DNA of 9,381 nt from Candidatus Gallimonas caecicola (lineage in GTDB: Bacteria; Bacillota; Clostridia; Christensenellales; Borkfalkiaceae). Where the stretch lies: assembly GCA_904394195.1 (NCBI GenBank), contig CAJFNH010000039.1:1-9381 (forward strand), read 5' to 3'. The notes beneath the pieces were generated by a model that ran no database searches, was not told the origin of the DNA, and was given only the letters and a program-made list of their open reading frames with translations. Positions 1-6,212 of the stretch are shown here, piece by piece; the stretch's first letter is position 1, and the number at the start of each line of letters is the position of its first letter. The position numbers were made by a program, and so were the translations under genes.

Positions 1-812
1 GCAACGATGATCGCCGCATAACCGACCGTCTGCGAATTGAGCTCCTCTCCGTCCAGATAAAGCGTATTACCCGATTCGATCATTTCCTTCAGCACATACT
101 GCAGCGTCCACAAATTTTCATTTGCGTCCGCATAGTACATCGTATCAAAATATGCGTTCCAGTGTCCGACGATCGTCCAGAGTCCCACAGTGGCAAGCAC
201 GGGTTTACATAAAGGAAATACAAAGCTGAAAAGATATCGCCACTCTCCTGCGCCGTCGATCACGGCAGCATCGTGTATCTCGGATGAAAGCGAACGGATA
301 AACGTTGAAAATACGATCATATTGTAGACACTGTATACCCCGGGGATAATGTAGACCCAGAATGTATTTGTCAGTCCCAGTTCCGTCAACAGAATGTAGA
401 ACGGTATGATACCGCCGCCAAAAAACATCGTAAATAAATTGAACTGACGGAAAAACGCTTTACAGGGGAGCAGACGATGACACATCCCGTAAGCCACCGT
501 AAGCGTGACAAGCAGATGCAGGACTGTGCCCGACAGCGTCCGCGCAATGGTGATCAGAAACCCGTTCCATATCAGACGATAACCCAATACCCACCTGAAA
601 TTTTCCGCCGACCACATCCGCGGCCAGAACACAACGCCGCCAAGGGCATAATTTTCCCCCTCGTTCAACGAGCCGACAAGAACATAGTACATGGGGAACA
701 GGCATATCAGCGCAAGCAAAACAAGTATGCCGATATTGACAACATCGAACATCGTAACTGCATGCATCCGGTGCAATTTCTGATGAGATCTTTTTGCAAA
801 ACGCTCTGTCAT
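1..812 (-). CDS. Carbohydrate ABC transporter permease, LplC/YtcP type (3' end off window)
   Basis: Inner-membrane permease subunit of a sugar ABC importer. The 270 visible codons start at ATG 812 (MTERFAKRSH) behind a GGGGG-rich ribosome binding site at about 821-825. Hydrophobic segments lie near residues 25-47, 82-108, 126-142, 152-172 and 203-220. The cytoplasmic EAA loop that contacts the ATPase is visible at residues 179-200 (IHDAAVIDGAG followed by a run to FVFP). Extracytoplasmic FPMYYVLVGSLN near residue 39 is typical of the YtcP/LplC/MalG-like group. Family members are usually about 295 residues, so about 25 C-terminal residues lie beyond base 1. Its ATG shares one base with the stop of the upstream permease gene (TGATG), so the two are probably translationally coupled and form a heterodimer. 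The cognate solute-binding protein is usually encoded next, outside this window. B. subtilis YtcP relatives import pectin-derived oligosaccharides; the substrate here is unknown. Confidence 0.9.
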   Translation of the reverse strand, partial: MTERFAKRSHQKLHRMHAVTMFDVVNIGILVLLALICLFPMYYVLVGSLNEGENYALGGVVFWPRMWSAENFRWVLGYRLIWNGFLITIARTLSGTVLHLLVTLTVAYGMCHRLLPCKAFFRQFNLFTMFFGGGIIPFYILLTELGLTNTFWVYIIPGVYSVYNMIVFSTFIRSLSSEIHDAAVIDGAGEWRYLFSFVFPLCKPVLATVGLWTIVGHWNAYFDTMYYADANENLWTLQYVLKEMIESGNTLYLDGEELNSQTVGYAAIIV

Positions 813-1747
813 CAGAATACCCCCTTCCCCGTAAACACCTTGCTTACGGCGTTGCTCACGGCAAGAAGCGCCATGGAGATCACGGAGCGGAACAGCCCGA
901 GCGCCGTTGCATAGGAATAGTGCGGAGATCCGTCAAATCCGCCGAATGCCTGCCGCAGAAGATATGTGTCAAACACCTCATTGTCGATCGTTCCGTCCTG
1001 GAAAACCATCATCTGCTCCACGCCGTTTCCGAGGATCCCCGAGAGATTCAGCAAAAGAAACGTGGTGATCGTTGGAGAAATACACGGCAACGTAATGCTG
1101 AATATGCACCTCATGCGGCCGGCGCCGTCAATTCTGGCAGCCTCATAAAGCTGCGGATCGATCACGGATATGGCAGCAAGATAGATGATCGAGCCCCATC
1201 CGACGCCCTTGATCACCGAGGAGGAAATGATCAGACCCCAAAAATGTTCTCTTTGAAAATTCACCGGACTGTCTACGATCCCCCAGGAAACCAGCACACG
1301 GTTGATCACGCCGTTGTTCGTATTACAAAGCGCAAGGATCACCGTTCCGAATACCACCCAGCTCAAAAAATGCGGCAGATACGTCACCGACTGAAAAGTC
1401 TTTTTCAGGCGCCTGTCCGACACTTCGTTGATAAGTACGGCAAACAGAATGGGAGCCGGAAAATTGAACAACAGACACAGGAGATTCAGACCGATCGTAT
1501 TAAAGAAAACTGACCTGAAGTCCATATCGGTAAGAAAGCGTTCAAAATGGGAAAAGCCCACCCACTCCGATCCGAGCGCATCCCAAAAACTATATAAATA
1601 ATCCCCGTCTTTAAATCCGAGCAACAGCCCGATCATGGGAATATATGCAAAAATCAGCAGATATACAACGCCGATCATCGTCATGGAGAGTACGGCAAAA
1701 CGGCTTTTCTGCCACGTCCTGCGTTTTTGACTTCCGTTCTGTTTCAT
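812..1747 (-). CDS. Carbohydrate ABC transporter permease, LplB/YteP type
   Basis: Partner permease of the same ABC sugar importer, 311 residues from ATG 1747. Membrane segments are visible near residues 18-45, 83-107, 121-141, 170-194, 226-241 and 281-303. The EAA loop is clear at residues 202-221 (EAARIDGAG, then a run to ITLP). The start region SRFAVLSMTMIGVVYLLIFAYIPM followed by GLLLGFKD is typical of the LplB/YteP family. An in-frame GTG at 1795 would give 327 residues, but it has no ribosome binding site; ATG 1747 has GGAG at 1759-1762 (11-base spacing, rather long) and gives the usual family length and a basic N-terminus (MKQNGSQKRR). It is the first gene of its unit, behind the promoter at 1825-1853, and shares one base with the next permease gene. 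Base composition is near 50% GC in sampled lines, lower than in the neighbouring metabolic operon. Confidence 0.9.
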   Translation of the reverse strand: MKQNGSQKRRTWQKSRFAVLSMTMIGVVYLLIFAYIPMIGLLLGFKDGDYLYSFWDALGSEWVGFSHFERFLTDMDFRSVFFNTIGLNLLCLLFNFPAPILFAVLINEVSDRRLKKTFQSVTYLPHFLSWVVFGTVILALCNTNNGVINRVLVSWGIVDSPVNFQREHFWGLIISSSVIKGVGWGSIIYLAAISVIDPQLYEAARIDGAGRMRCIFSITLPCISPTITTFLLLNLSGILGNGVEQMMVFQDGTIDNEVFDTYLLRQAFGGFDGSPHYSYATALGLFRSVISMALLAVSNAVSKVFTGKGVF

Positions 1748-1793
1748 TCGTCTGCCCGCTCCGGATATTGAATACACATAGTGGATCAAGCTC

Positions 1794-1808
1794 ACACCAA
1801 CATGGTGT
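1794..1808. promoter_or_regulatory. Perfect 6-bp inverted repeat just downstream of the predicted transcription start (possible operator)
   Basis: ACACCA-tgt-TGGTGT reads as a perfect palindrome with a three-base centre at about +11 to +25 relative to the predicted start. A second, looser inverted repeat shares its left arm: GTGTTT (1834-1829) with AAACAC (1810-1805), spanning the -10 box. Placement fits a repressor operator; a small leader hairpin is an alternative. The regulator is unknown. Confidence 0.35.
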
Positions 1809-1824
1809 TTTCGTCTATGTCTTT

Positions 1825-1853
1825 ATTGAAACACAATCGGCCGGATATGTCAA
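1825..1853 (-). promoter_or_regulatory. Sigma-70/SigA-type promoter of the ABC permease operon
   Basis: Read on the minus strand, a perfect -35 TTGACA (1853-1848) is followed by a 17-base spacer and a -10 TTCAAT (1830-1825, four of six matches). A TG one base upstream of the -10 makes it an extended -10. Transcription would start near 1818, giving a leader of about 70 bases before ATG 1747. The location directly upstream of the permease genes and downstream of a terminator supports the call. Confidence 0.7.
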
Positions 1854-1860
1854 TACAGCA

Positions 1861-2062
1861 GACATTCTTTGACCCGTATTTTTATTTTCTGCAGCCAAAT
1901 ATTTAAATCAAAAAAAGAAATCGGTTATTTTTTTGCAAATTTTGCTCTTCGGTAAATAAATTATCCCGTAAATCCGGAAAAACTGTAAAAATAATCCGTA
2001 AAACTTTTTCAAAATCAACTTACAGTCGCCAATTATTAAATCACACCGCTGCCGCTGCCCGC
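1861..2062. other. AT-rich intergenic spacer between the two transcription units
   Basis: This stretch carries no coding frame I can support. By hand count only 50 of 180 bases at 1861-2040 are G or C, against clearly GC-rich genes upstream. On the minus strand it holds four related heptamers TTTAC(G/A/C)G beginning at 2002, 1989, 1972 and 1956, two of them within an imperfect 30-base-period repeat, plus A and T tracts. These could be regulator half-sites or an UP-element-like upstream region; chance in AT-rich DNA is also possible. Confidence 0.5.
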
Positions 2063-2098
2063 AAAAAAAAACGCGGCGGAACCCCCGCCGCGTTTTTT
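2063..2098 (-). terminator. Intrinsic terminator of the esterase/kinase operon
   Basis: A nine-base-pair GC-rich stem (2071-2079 with 2085-2093) and a five-base loop are flanked by eight A residues on the left (2063-2070) and a T-run on the right. On the minus strand this is a hairpin followed by eight U residues, 19 bases after the stop codon of the last esterase gene. Because A/T runs flank both sides it could also work for plus-strand transcripts, but no plus-strand gene enters here. Confidence 0.9.
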
Positions 2099-2117
2099 GA
2101 TGTTACAGAATGACTGG

Positions 2118-3314
2118 TCAGAGTCCGAGCGTCTCACGGATAGCGTCTGCCAGTTTCTGTCCCGCCGCTTCGTTTTCGGAGACGACGGGATGTCCGATGG
2201 CGCAGGCGTCGAAGATGACCGTCTCCACGTTCGGATAATCGGATTTGAGGATCCGCTTTGCCTGCTCCATCACCTCATCCAGCCCGGAACCCGGCACCAT
2301 CATCCCCGCGCACAGGAACACGGGCATCTCTTTTCCATAGTATTGTCCCACGACCTCGTTCACGAACTGCACCACAGCGTCGCGCATCCCCTCCGAGGAA
2401 TATCCCAGCGAAGAGTATTTTCTGCCAAAATTGTAATCGTTTGTGCCCAGGTAGAGCACCACCGCCGAAGGCGTCCATGAAGCATAATCATATTCGGGGC
2501 AGTCGCCGCGTTCCACCGACAGGTCCACCGCCATGCTCTTGTAGTTGTTGAGCACCGTAAACTCCTGCGTGGTATAGTTGAGCGCGATGCCGCCCCGCCC
2601 GAAGATGCGCAGCTCCGCGCCCAGTTCGCGCGCCGCGACCCCCGCATATGCCTGCAGGGCGTTCTGCGTATCCGCCGTATAGGCGCCGCTGTCCCGATAG
2701 GTGCCCGTTTCCTCATCGTACGTCACGGCGCGCAGGACGCCCTCGCCGCAGGTGATGGAATCGCCGTACACGTCCAGTTTGATCTCCGGCTTTTGCGGCG
2801 CGGCAAGGAACACGCCGTCCGTTGAAACGCTCTCCACATAGCAGCTGTCGCGGTTGGAGGGCGTGCGCTTGAGCAGCAGCACCGTATGCTCGCCCTCGGA
2901 CAGGCCCTCCACGATGACCTCATCGCGATAGCCGCCCAGATATTCGCGCACCGAGAGGATGCGCGCCGTGCTGTCCGTCTCGCCGTCCACAAACACGGAG
3001 AACATCGATTTGCTGTACCCGCCGCCCGACGTCACGGTGCGCGTGCTCATCGAAAGCGACGTCCCGCGAAAGCGCACTTCAAAGCCCGCAGCGCTGTTGA
3101 TGAAGGTCATGCCGTCCATCGTGTCGCTGTAATAGTTCCTGCCGTACAGGTTGATATACCTCGCGTCCGTCAGATCTTCGATGACGGACACTTCCTCAAG
3201 CTCTCCCTGCGTCTGGTCGTTCATATCCTTTTCTCCTTCGCTGCACGCCGCAAACATGCAGGCGGATGCGAACAGCATGACGGCGGCTGCCGCCGTGCAT
3301 AGTATTTTTCTCAT
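2118..3314 (-). CDS. CE2-like SGNH/GDSL carbohydrate esterase, exported lipoprotein-like (paralogue A)
   Basis: Probable carbohydrate O-deacetylase, 398 residues from ATG 3314. Residues 1-24 form a signal peptide ending MFAAC, a lipobox-like site with Phe at -3, so anchoring at Cys24 is likely but not certain. A beta-sandwich domain (about 45-165, with RFRGTS and FSVFVDGE) precedes the SGNH hydrolase domain, as in carbohydrate esterase family 2. Catalytic signatures are GDSITCGEG (Ser186), FGRGGIALN (Gly241-242), YLGTNDYN (Asn292) and HP (His375). The Asp normally three residues before the His is Ala372, fitting the Ser-His dyad known for some CE2 enzymes. ATG 3314 is preferred over GTG 3317 because AGGAGG (3323-3328) lies 8 bases upstream and the paralogue also starts MRKIL. 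It follows paralogue B after 17 bases and ends the operon. The natural substrate (acetylated xylan, pectin or glucomannan) cannot be told. Confidence 0.86.
   Translation of the reverse strand: MRKILCTAAAAVMLFASACMFAACSEGEKDMNDQTQGELEEVSVIEDLTDARYINLYGRNYYSDTMDGMTFINSAAGFEVRFRGTSLSMSTRTVTSGGGYSKSMFSVFVDGETDSTARILSVREYLGGYRDEVIVEGLSEGEHTVLLLKRTPSNRDSCYVESVSTDGVFLAAPQKPEIKLDVYGDSITCGEGVLRAVTYDEETGTYRDSGAYTADTQNALQAYAGVAARELGAELRIFGRGGIALNYTTQEFTVLNNYKSMAVDLSVERGDCPEYDYASWTPSAVVLYLGTNDYNFGRKYSSLGYSSEGMRDAVVQFVNEVVGQYYGKEMPVFLCAGMMVPGSGLDEVMEQAKRILKSDYPNVETVIFDACAIGHPVVSENEAAGQKLADAIRETLGL
3243..3314 (-). repeat. 72-base exact direct repeat, copy A (signal-peptide coding region)
   Basis: These 72 bases, covering the start codon and the signal peptide of esterase A, are identical at every base to 4475-4546 in esterase B, 1232 bases away. 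Identity breaks at the next base inside the mature coding region and immediately upstream of the ATG. The match includes all silent positions, so it reflects recent duplication or gene conversion rather than only protein constraint. Confidence 0.95.
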
Positions 3315-3322
3315 CACTTTTT

Positions 3323-3328
3323 CCTCCT
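3323..3328 (-). promoter_or_regulatory. Ribosome binding site deciding the start of esterase A
   Basis: A perfect AGGAGG on the minus strand sits 8 bases before ATG 3314 and 5 bases before GTG 3317. The spacing and the MRKIL start shared with the paralogue favour the ATG. The site lies in the 17-base gap after the stop of the preceding gene (3332). Confidence 0.85.
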
Positions 3329-3331
3329 CGT

Positions 3332-4546
3332 TCAGCTGCCGAGCCCGAGCATTTCCCGGATGGCGTCTGCCAGTTTCTTTCCCGCCACTTCGCTCTCCGC
3401 GGCAACGGGATGGTCGATGGCGCAGGCATCAAAGATGACCGTCTCCACGTTCGGGTAATCGAATTTGAGGATCCGCTTTGCCTGCTCCATCACCTGATCG
3501 AGCCCGGAATAGGGCACCATCATCCCCGCACACAGGAACACGGGCATCTCCTTTCCGTAGTACTGTCCCACGACCTCGTTCACGAACTGCACCACGGCGT
3601 CGCGCATCCCCTCCGAAGAATACCCCAGCGAGGGATTGGACCTGCCGAAGTTGTAGTCGTTGGTGCCCAGGTAGAGCACCACCGCCGAGGGCGTCCACGA
3701 GGAATAATCGTATTCCGGGCAGTCCCCGCGCGCCGCGGACAGGTCCACCGCCATGCTCTTATAGTTGTTGAGCACCGTATAGGCATTGGAGCTGTACTTG
3801 AGCGCGATGCCGCCCCGCCCGAACACGCGCAGCTCCGCGCCCAGTTCGCGCGCCGCGACCCCCGCATACGATTGAAACACGTTCTGCGTTTCGGGGGTAA
3901 ACTGCGCGCTGTCAACATACTTGCCCGACGCCGCGTCGTACGTCACCGTGCGCAGAACGCCGGAGCCGACGGTGATGGAATCGCCGTACACGTCCAGTTT
4001 GATCTCGGGCGTTTGCGGCGCGGCAAGGAACGCGCCGTCCGTCGAAACGTTCTTGACGTAACACTTGTCGCGGTTGGAGGGCGTGCGCTTGAGCACCTTC
4101 ACCGTATGCTCGCCTTCGGACAGGCCCTGCGCCAGAAGCAGCTCCTCAAAGCCGGGCTCGTCCAGCGGCAGGGAAACGATGCGCGCGTTGCTGTCCGTCT
4201 CCCCGTCCACAAACACGGAGAACATCGCCTTGTCAAACCCGCCCAGCGTGGTGACGCCGCGCACGCGCATGGTCAGGGACGTTCCGCGGAAGCGCACCTC
4301 AAAGCCTGCGGCGCTGTTGATGAGCGTCATGCCCTCCCCTTCGCTCCCCTCAAAATTCCTGCCGTACAGGTTGACATACCGCTCGTCAGCAAGATCGGTG
4401 ATCACAGAGATCTCGGGCAGGGTCTGCACCTGCTCTTCCGGCCCTTCGTTCATCGTCTCCTCTCCTTCGCCGCCGCACGCCGCAAACATGCAGGCGGATG
4501 CGAACAGCATGACGGCGGCTGCCGCCGTGCATAGTATTTTTCTCAT
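3332..4546 (-). CDS. CE2-like SGNH/GDSL carbohydrate esterase, exported lipoprotein-like (paralogue B)
   Basis: Second probable carbohydrate deacetylase, 404 residues, tandem paralogue of the next gene. Its first 24 residues are identical to those of paralogue A, with the same lipobox-like FAAC. The beta-sandwich region lies at about residues 50-175 and the SGNH domain at 185-400. Signatures are GDSITVGSG (Ser190), FGRGGIALK (Gly245-246), YLGTNDYN (Asn296) and DHP (His379); the usual triad Asp position is Ala376, again suggesting a Ser-His dyad. The C-terminal domain is nearly the same as in A, including a stretch of more than 30 identical residues around 312-345. The linker after the signal peptide (25-45) and a beta-sandwich loop (about 125-140) differ most. 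The start has an AAGGGGGT site 5 bases upstream. It follows kdgK by 18 bases, so it belongs to the same transcript. Confidence 0.86.
   Translation of the reverse strand: MRKILCTAAAAVMLFASACMFAACGGEGEETMNEGPEEQVQTLPEISVITDLADERYVNLYGRNFEGSEGEGMTLINSAAGFEVRFRGTSLTMRVRGVTTLGGFDKAMFSVFVDGETDSNARIVSLPLDEPGFEELLLAQGLSEGEHTVKVLKRTPSNRDKCYVKNVSTDGAFLAAPQTPEIKLDVYGDSITVGSGVLRTVTYDAASGKYVDSAQFTPETQNVFQSYAGVAARELGAELRVFGRGGIALKYSSNAYTVLNNYKSMAVDLSAARGDCPEYDYSSWTPSAVVLYLGTNDYNFGRSNPSLGYSSEGMRDAVVQFVNEVVGQYYGKEMPVFLCAGMMVPYSGLDQVMEQAKRILKFDYPNVETVIFDACAIDHPVAAESEVAGKKLADAIREMLGLGS
4475..4546 (-). repeat. 72-base exact direct repeat, copy B (signal-peptide coding region)
   Basis: Second copy of the exact repeat, at the 5' end of esterase B. 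The rest of the two genes is also homologous, so 2118-3314 and 3332-4546 together form a tandem gene duplication. Long near-identical blocks recur in the SGNH part, for example around 2590-2650 against 3800-3870. Confidence 0.95.
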
Positions 4547-4564
4547 CGTTTACCCCCTTTTATC

Positions 4565-5575
4565 TCATCTGCGCACCCTTCCGCCGCCCGCGCCGTCCGC
4601 AAGCGCAGCCACTTCCTGTGCGGTGACCTGCATGAAGTCCCCGTCGCAGGTGTGTTTCAGACAGGCGGCAGCGGCGGCAAATTCCACCGCGCGGGCGGGG
4701 GTCTCCCCCTTCAGAAGGGAACAGATCAGCCCCGCGGCATATGCGTCGCCGCCCCCCAGCCGATCGACGATGCACACGTCGTATTCACGGCTCACATGGC
4801 ATTGCGCCCCGTCAAAAAGCAGTCCCGCAAGCATATTTTCCTGTGCGCGCGACCCTTCCCGCAGCGTGGTGGCAACGGCGCCGACGCCGAACTTTTTGCA
4901 AAGGCGCGCCGCGCCTTCGGCAAACGCGCGCTCTGACGGAGCCCCCTCTTCGCAGGCGATGCCGAAGAGCTCCTCCATCTCCTGCGTTCCGCAAAACACC
5001 AGCCTTGCTCCGGGCAGCAGCCGGGAGAGCACTTCCCCCGCCCGCTGCGGCTCCCAGAGTTTGCGACGGAAGTTCACGTCGATGGAAACGGGGATGCCGC
5101 GTGCGTGCGCCGCGCGGCAGGCGTCCTCGCAGATGCGCGGCGTCTGCCCGCCGAGGGCGGGCGTGATGCCCGAAAAATGCAGCCACGCCGCCCCGTCAAG
5201 AAGGCTGTCCCAGTCAAAATCGGCGGGGCTTGCCTGCGCCATGGCGGAATTTGCCCTGTCGTAGACCACCTGCCCCGCGCGCATGCCCATCCCGCGCTCG
5301 GCAAAGTAGATGCCCAGCCGCTCGCCGCCGCGCACCATGCCCTGCGTACCGACGCCGTATCTGCGCAGGGCGTTGACCGCCGCCTGCCCCACAGGATTGC
5401 AGGGCACCTTGGAGACAAAGCGCGCGGGCACGCCCAGGCAGCACAGATCGACCGCAACGCTCGCCTCCGACCCCGCATAGGTCGCTCCGAACGACTGCGC
5501 CTGCACGATGCGCTCATACCCTTCCGGGCACAGCCGCAGCATGATCTCCCCGAACGTGACGACTTCAGCGCGCAT
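4565..5575 (-). CDS. kdgK: 2-keto-3-deoxygluconate kinase (PfkB family)
   Basis: Phosphorylates 2-keto-3-deoxy-gluconate (KDG) with ATP to KDPG, feeding the aldolase encoded just upstream. At 336 residues it has the usual length. The ribokinase/PfkB fold is recognised from GEIMLRLCP (9-17), the substrate-side segment AGSEASVAVDLCCLG (34-48), DVNFRRKLW (166-174), which resembles the KDG-kinase DxNxRxxLW motif, and the PfkB signature DRLGGGDAYAAG (271-282) with catalytic base Asp277. ATG 5575 has an AAAGGTG site 5 bases upstream and lies 11 bases inside the aldolase gene, so translation is coupled. The downstream esterase gene starts 18 bases after the stop. KDGal or another 2-keto-3-deoxy acid is a possible alternative substrate; cytosolic. 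Confidence 0.9.
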   Translation of the reverse strand: MRAEVVTFGEIMLRLCPEGYERIVQAQSFGATYAGSEASVAVDLCCLGVPARFVSKVPCNPVGQAAVNALRRYGVGTQGMVRGGERLGIYFAERGMGMRAGQVVYDRANSAMAQASPADFDWDSLLDGAAWLHFSGITPALGGQTPRICEDACRAAHARGIPVSIDVNFRRKLWEPQRAGEVLSRLLPGARLVFCGTQEMEELFGIACEEGAPSERAFAEGAARLCKKFGVGAVATTLREGSRAQENMLAGLLFDGAQCHVSREYDVCIVDRLGGGDAYAAGLICSLLKGETPARAVEFAAAAACLKHTCDGDFMQVTAQEVAALADGAGGGRVRR

Positions 5576-6212
5576 GGCAGCACCTTTTCACGATGTCCGT
5601 GAGCGTGCGCGCCGTGCGGGTGATGCGCGCAAGATCGCCTTCCCCGATGCCCGCAAGAAGGGAGCCGCCGATGCCGCAGGCGAACGCCCCCGCCTGCAGC
5701 CATCCCGCCAGATTTTCCGCATTGACGCCGCCCACGGGGATGATCTCGAGGTTGGGCAGCGGCGCGCGCAGATCCTTGATGATGTTCGGCGAATACTGCG
5801 CGGCGGGAAAGAGCTTGACCGCGTCCACCCCGCACTCGAGCGCGAGCAGCGCCTCCGTCGCCGTGGCAACGCCCGGAAAAACGGGGATGCCGTAGCGGTT
5901 GGCAATGCGTATCGTCTGCTCGCTGACGGTGGGCGTGACGAGGAATTTCGCCCCGCTCATGATGGCGATGCGCGCGCTCTCTGCGTCCAGGATGCTGCCC
6001 GCGCCCAGGCAGACCCCGTCGCCGTCAAAGCGTCTTGTCACATTTTCCAGGACCGTATGCGCATAGGGAACGGTCACGGGCAGTTCGATGCAGCGGATGC
6101 CGCCCTCGATGAGCGCTCCCACCGCCGCGAGCGCCTGTTCCTGCGTCTTTACGCGGGCGATCGCCACGATCTTTTCCCTGCGCACCTGCTCCATAACGCG
6201 ATATTTGTTCAT
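5565..6212 (-). CDS. eda: KDPG/KDPGal aldolase (Eda/DgoA family)
   Basis: Class I aldolase that cleaves 2-keto-3-deoxy-6-phosphogluconate (or the galactonate epimer) to pyruvate and glyceraldehyde 3-phosphate. From ATG 6212 it has 215 residues, the usual family size. The Schiff-base lysine is Lys133 in DAVKLFPA, the catalytic Glu is Glu43 in CIELPVTVP, and GAGSILD (70-76), FPGVATATE (112-120) and PVGGVNAENL (159-168) form the phosphate and barrel motifs. ELPVTVP, VATATEA and the VGGV-ENLAGW stretch look closer to E. coli DgoA than to E. coli Eda, which has EVTLRT, so the stereochemistry of the substrate is open. An in-frame start at 6233 (seven more codons) is rejected because GGAGGTGAT sits just before ATG 6212. 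It overlaps the epimerase stop by 4 bases (ATGA) and the kdgK start by 11. Confidence 0.9.
   Translation of the reverse strand: MNKYRVMEQVRREKIVAIARVKTQEQALAAVGALIEGGIRCIELPVTVPYAHTVLENVTRRFDGDGVCLGAGSILDAESARIAIMSGAKFLVTPTVSEQTIRIANRYGIPVFPGVATATEALLALECGVDAVKLFPAAQYSPNIIKDLRAPLPNLEIIPVGGVNAENLAGWLQAGAFACGIGGSLLAGIGEGDLARITRTARTLTDIVKRCCHAR

Noticed and set aside
794..1513. 239-codon plus-strand open frame opposite the first permease
   Set aside because: Antisense to a permease with an intact EAA loop and membrane segments; translation is polar, His/Arg-rich and featureless.
1748..1795. GTG 1795 as start of the LplB-type permease
   Set aside because: No ribosome binding site precedes it and it would start only about 23 bases after the predicted transcription start. 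The palindrome would then overlap the start codon. ATG 1747 gives the normal family length.
1861..2062. Riboswitch or small RNA in the AT-rich spacer
   Set aside because: No known aptamer core or stable GC-containing stem is visible apart from the terminator. The predicted transcription start lies to its left, so most of it would not be part of the permease leader.
1800..2062. Catabolite-responsive element (cre site) upstream of the permeases
   Set aside because: No stretch fits the TGWAANCGNTNWCA pattern on either strand by eye.
3410..4534. 374-codon plus-strand open frame opposite esterase B
   Set aside because: It lies fully antisense to a gene with clear SGNH motifs. Its composition (many Arg, His and Ala) is typical of the reverse complement of GC-rich coding DNA, and it resembles no family.
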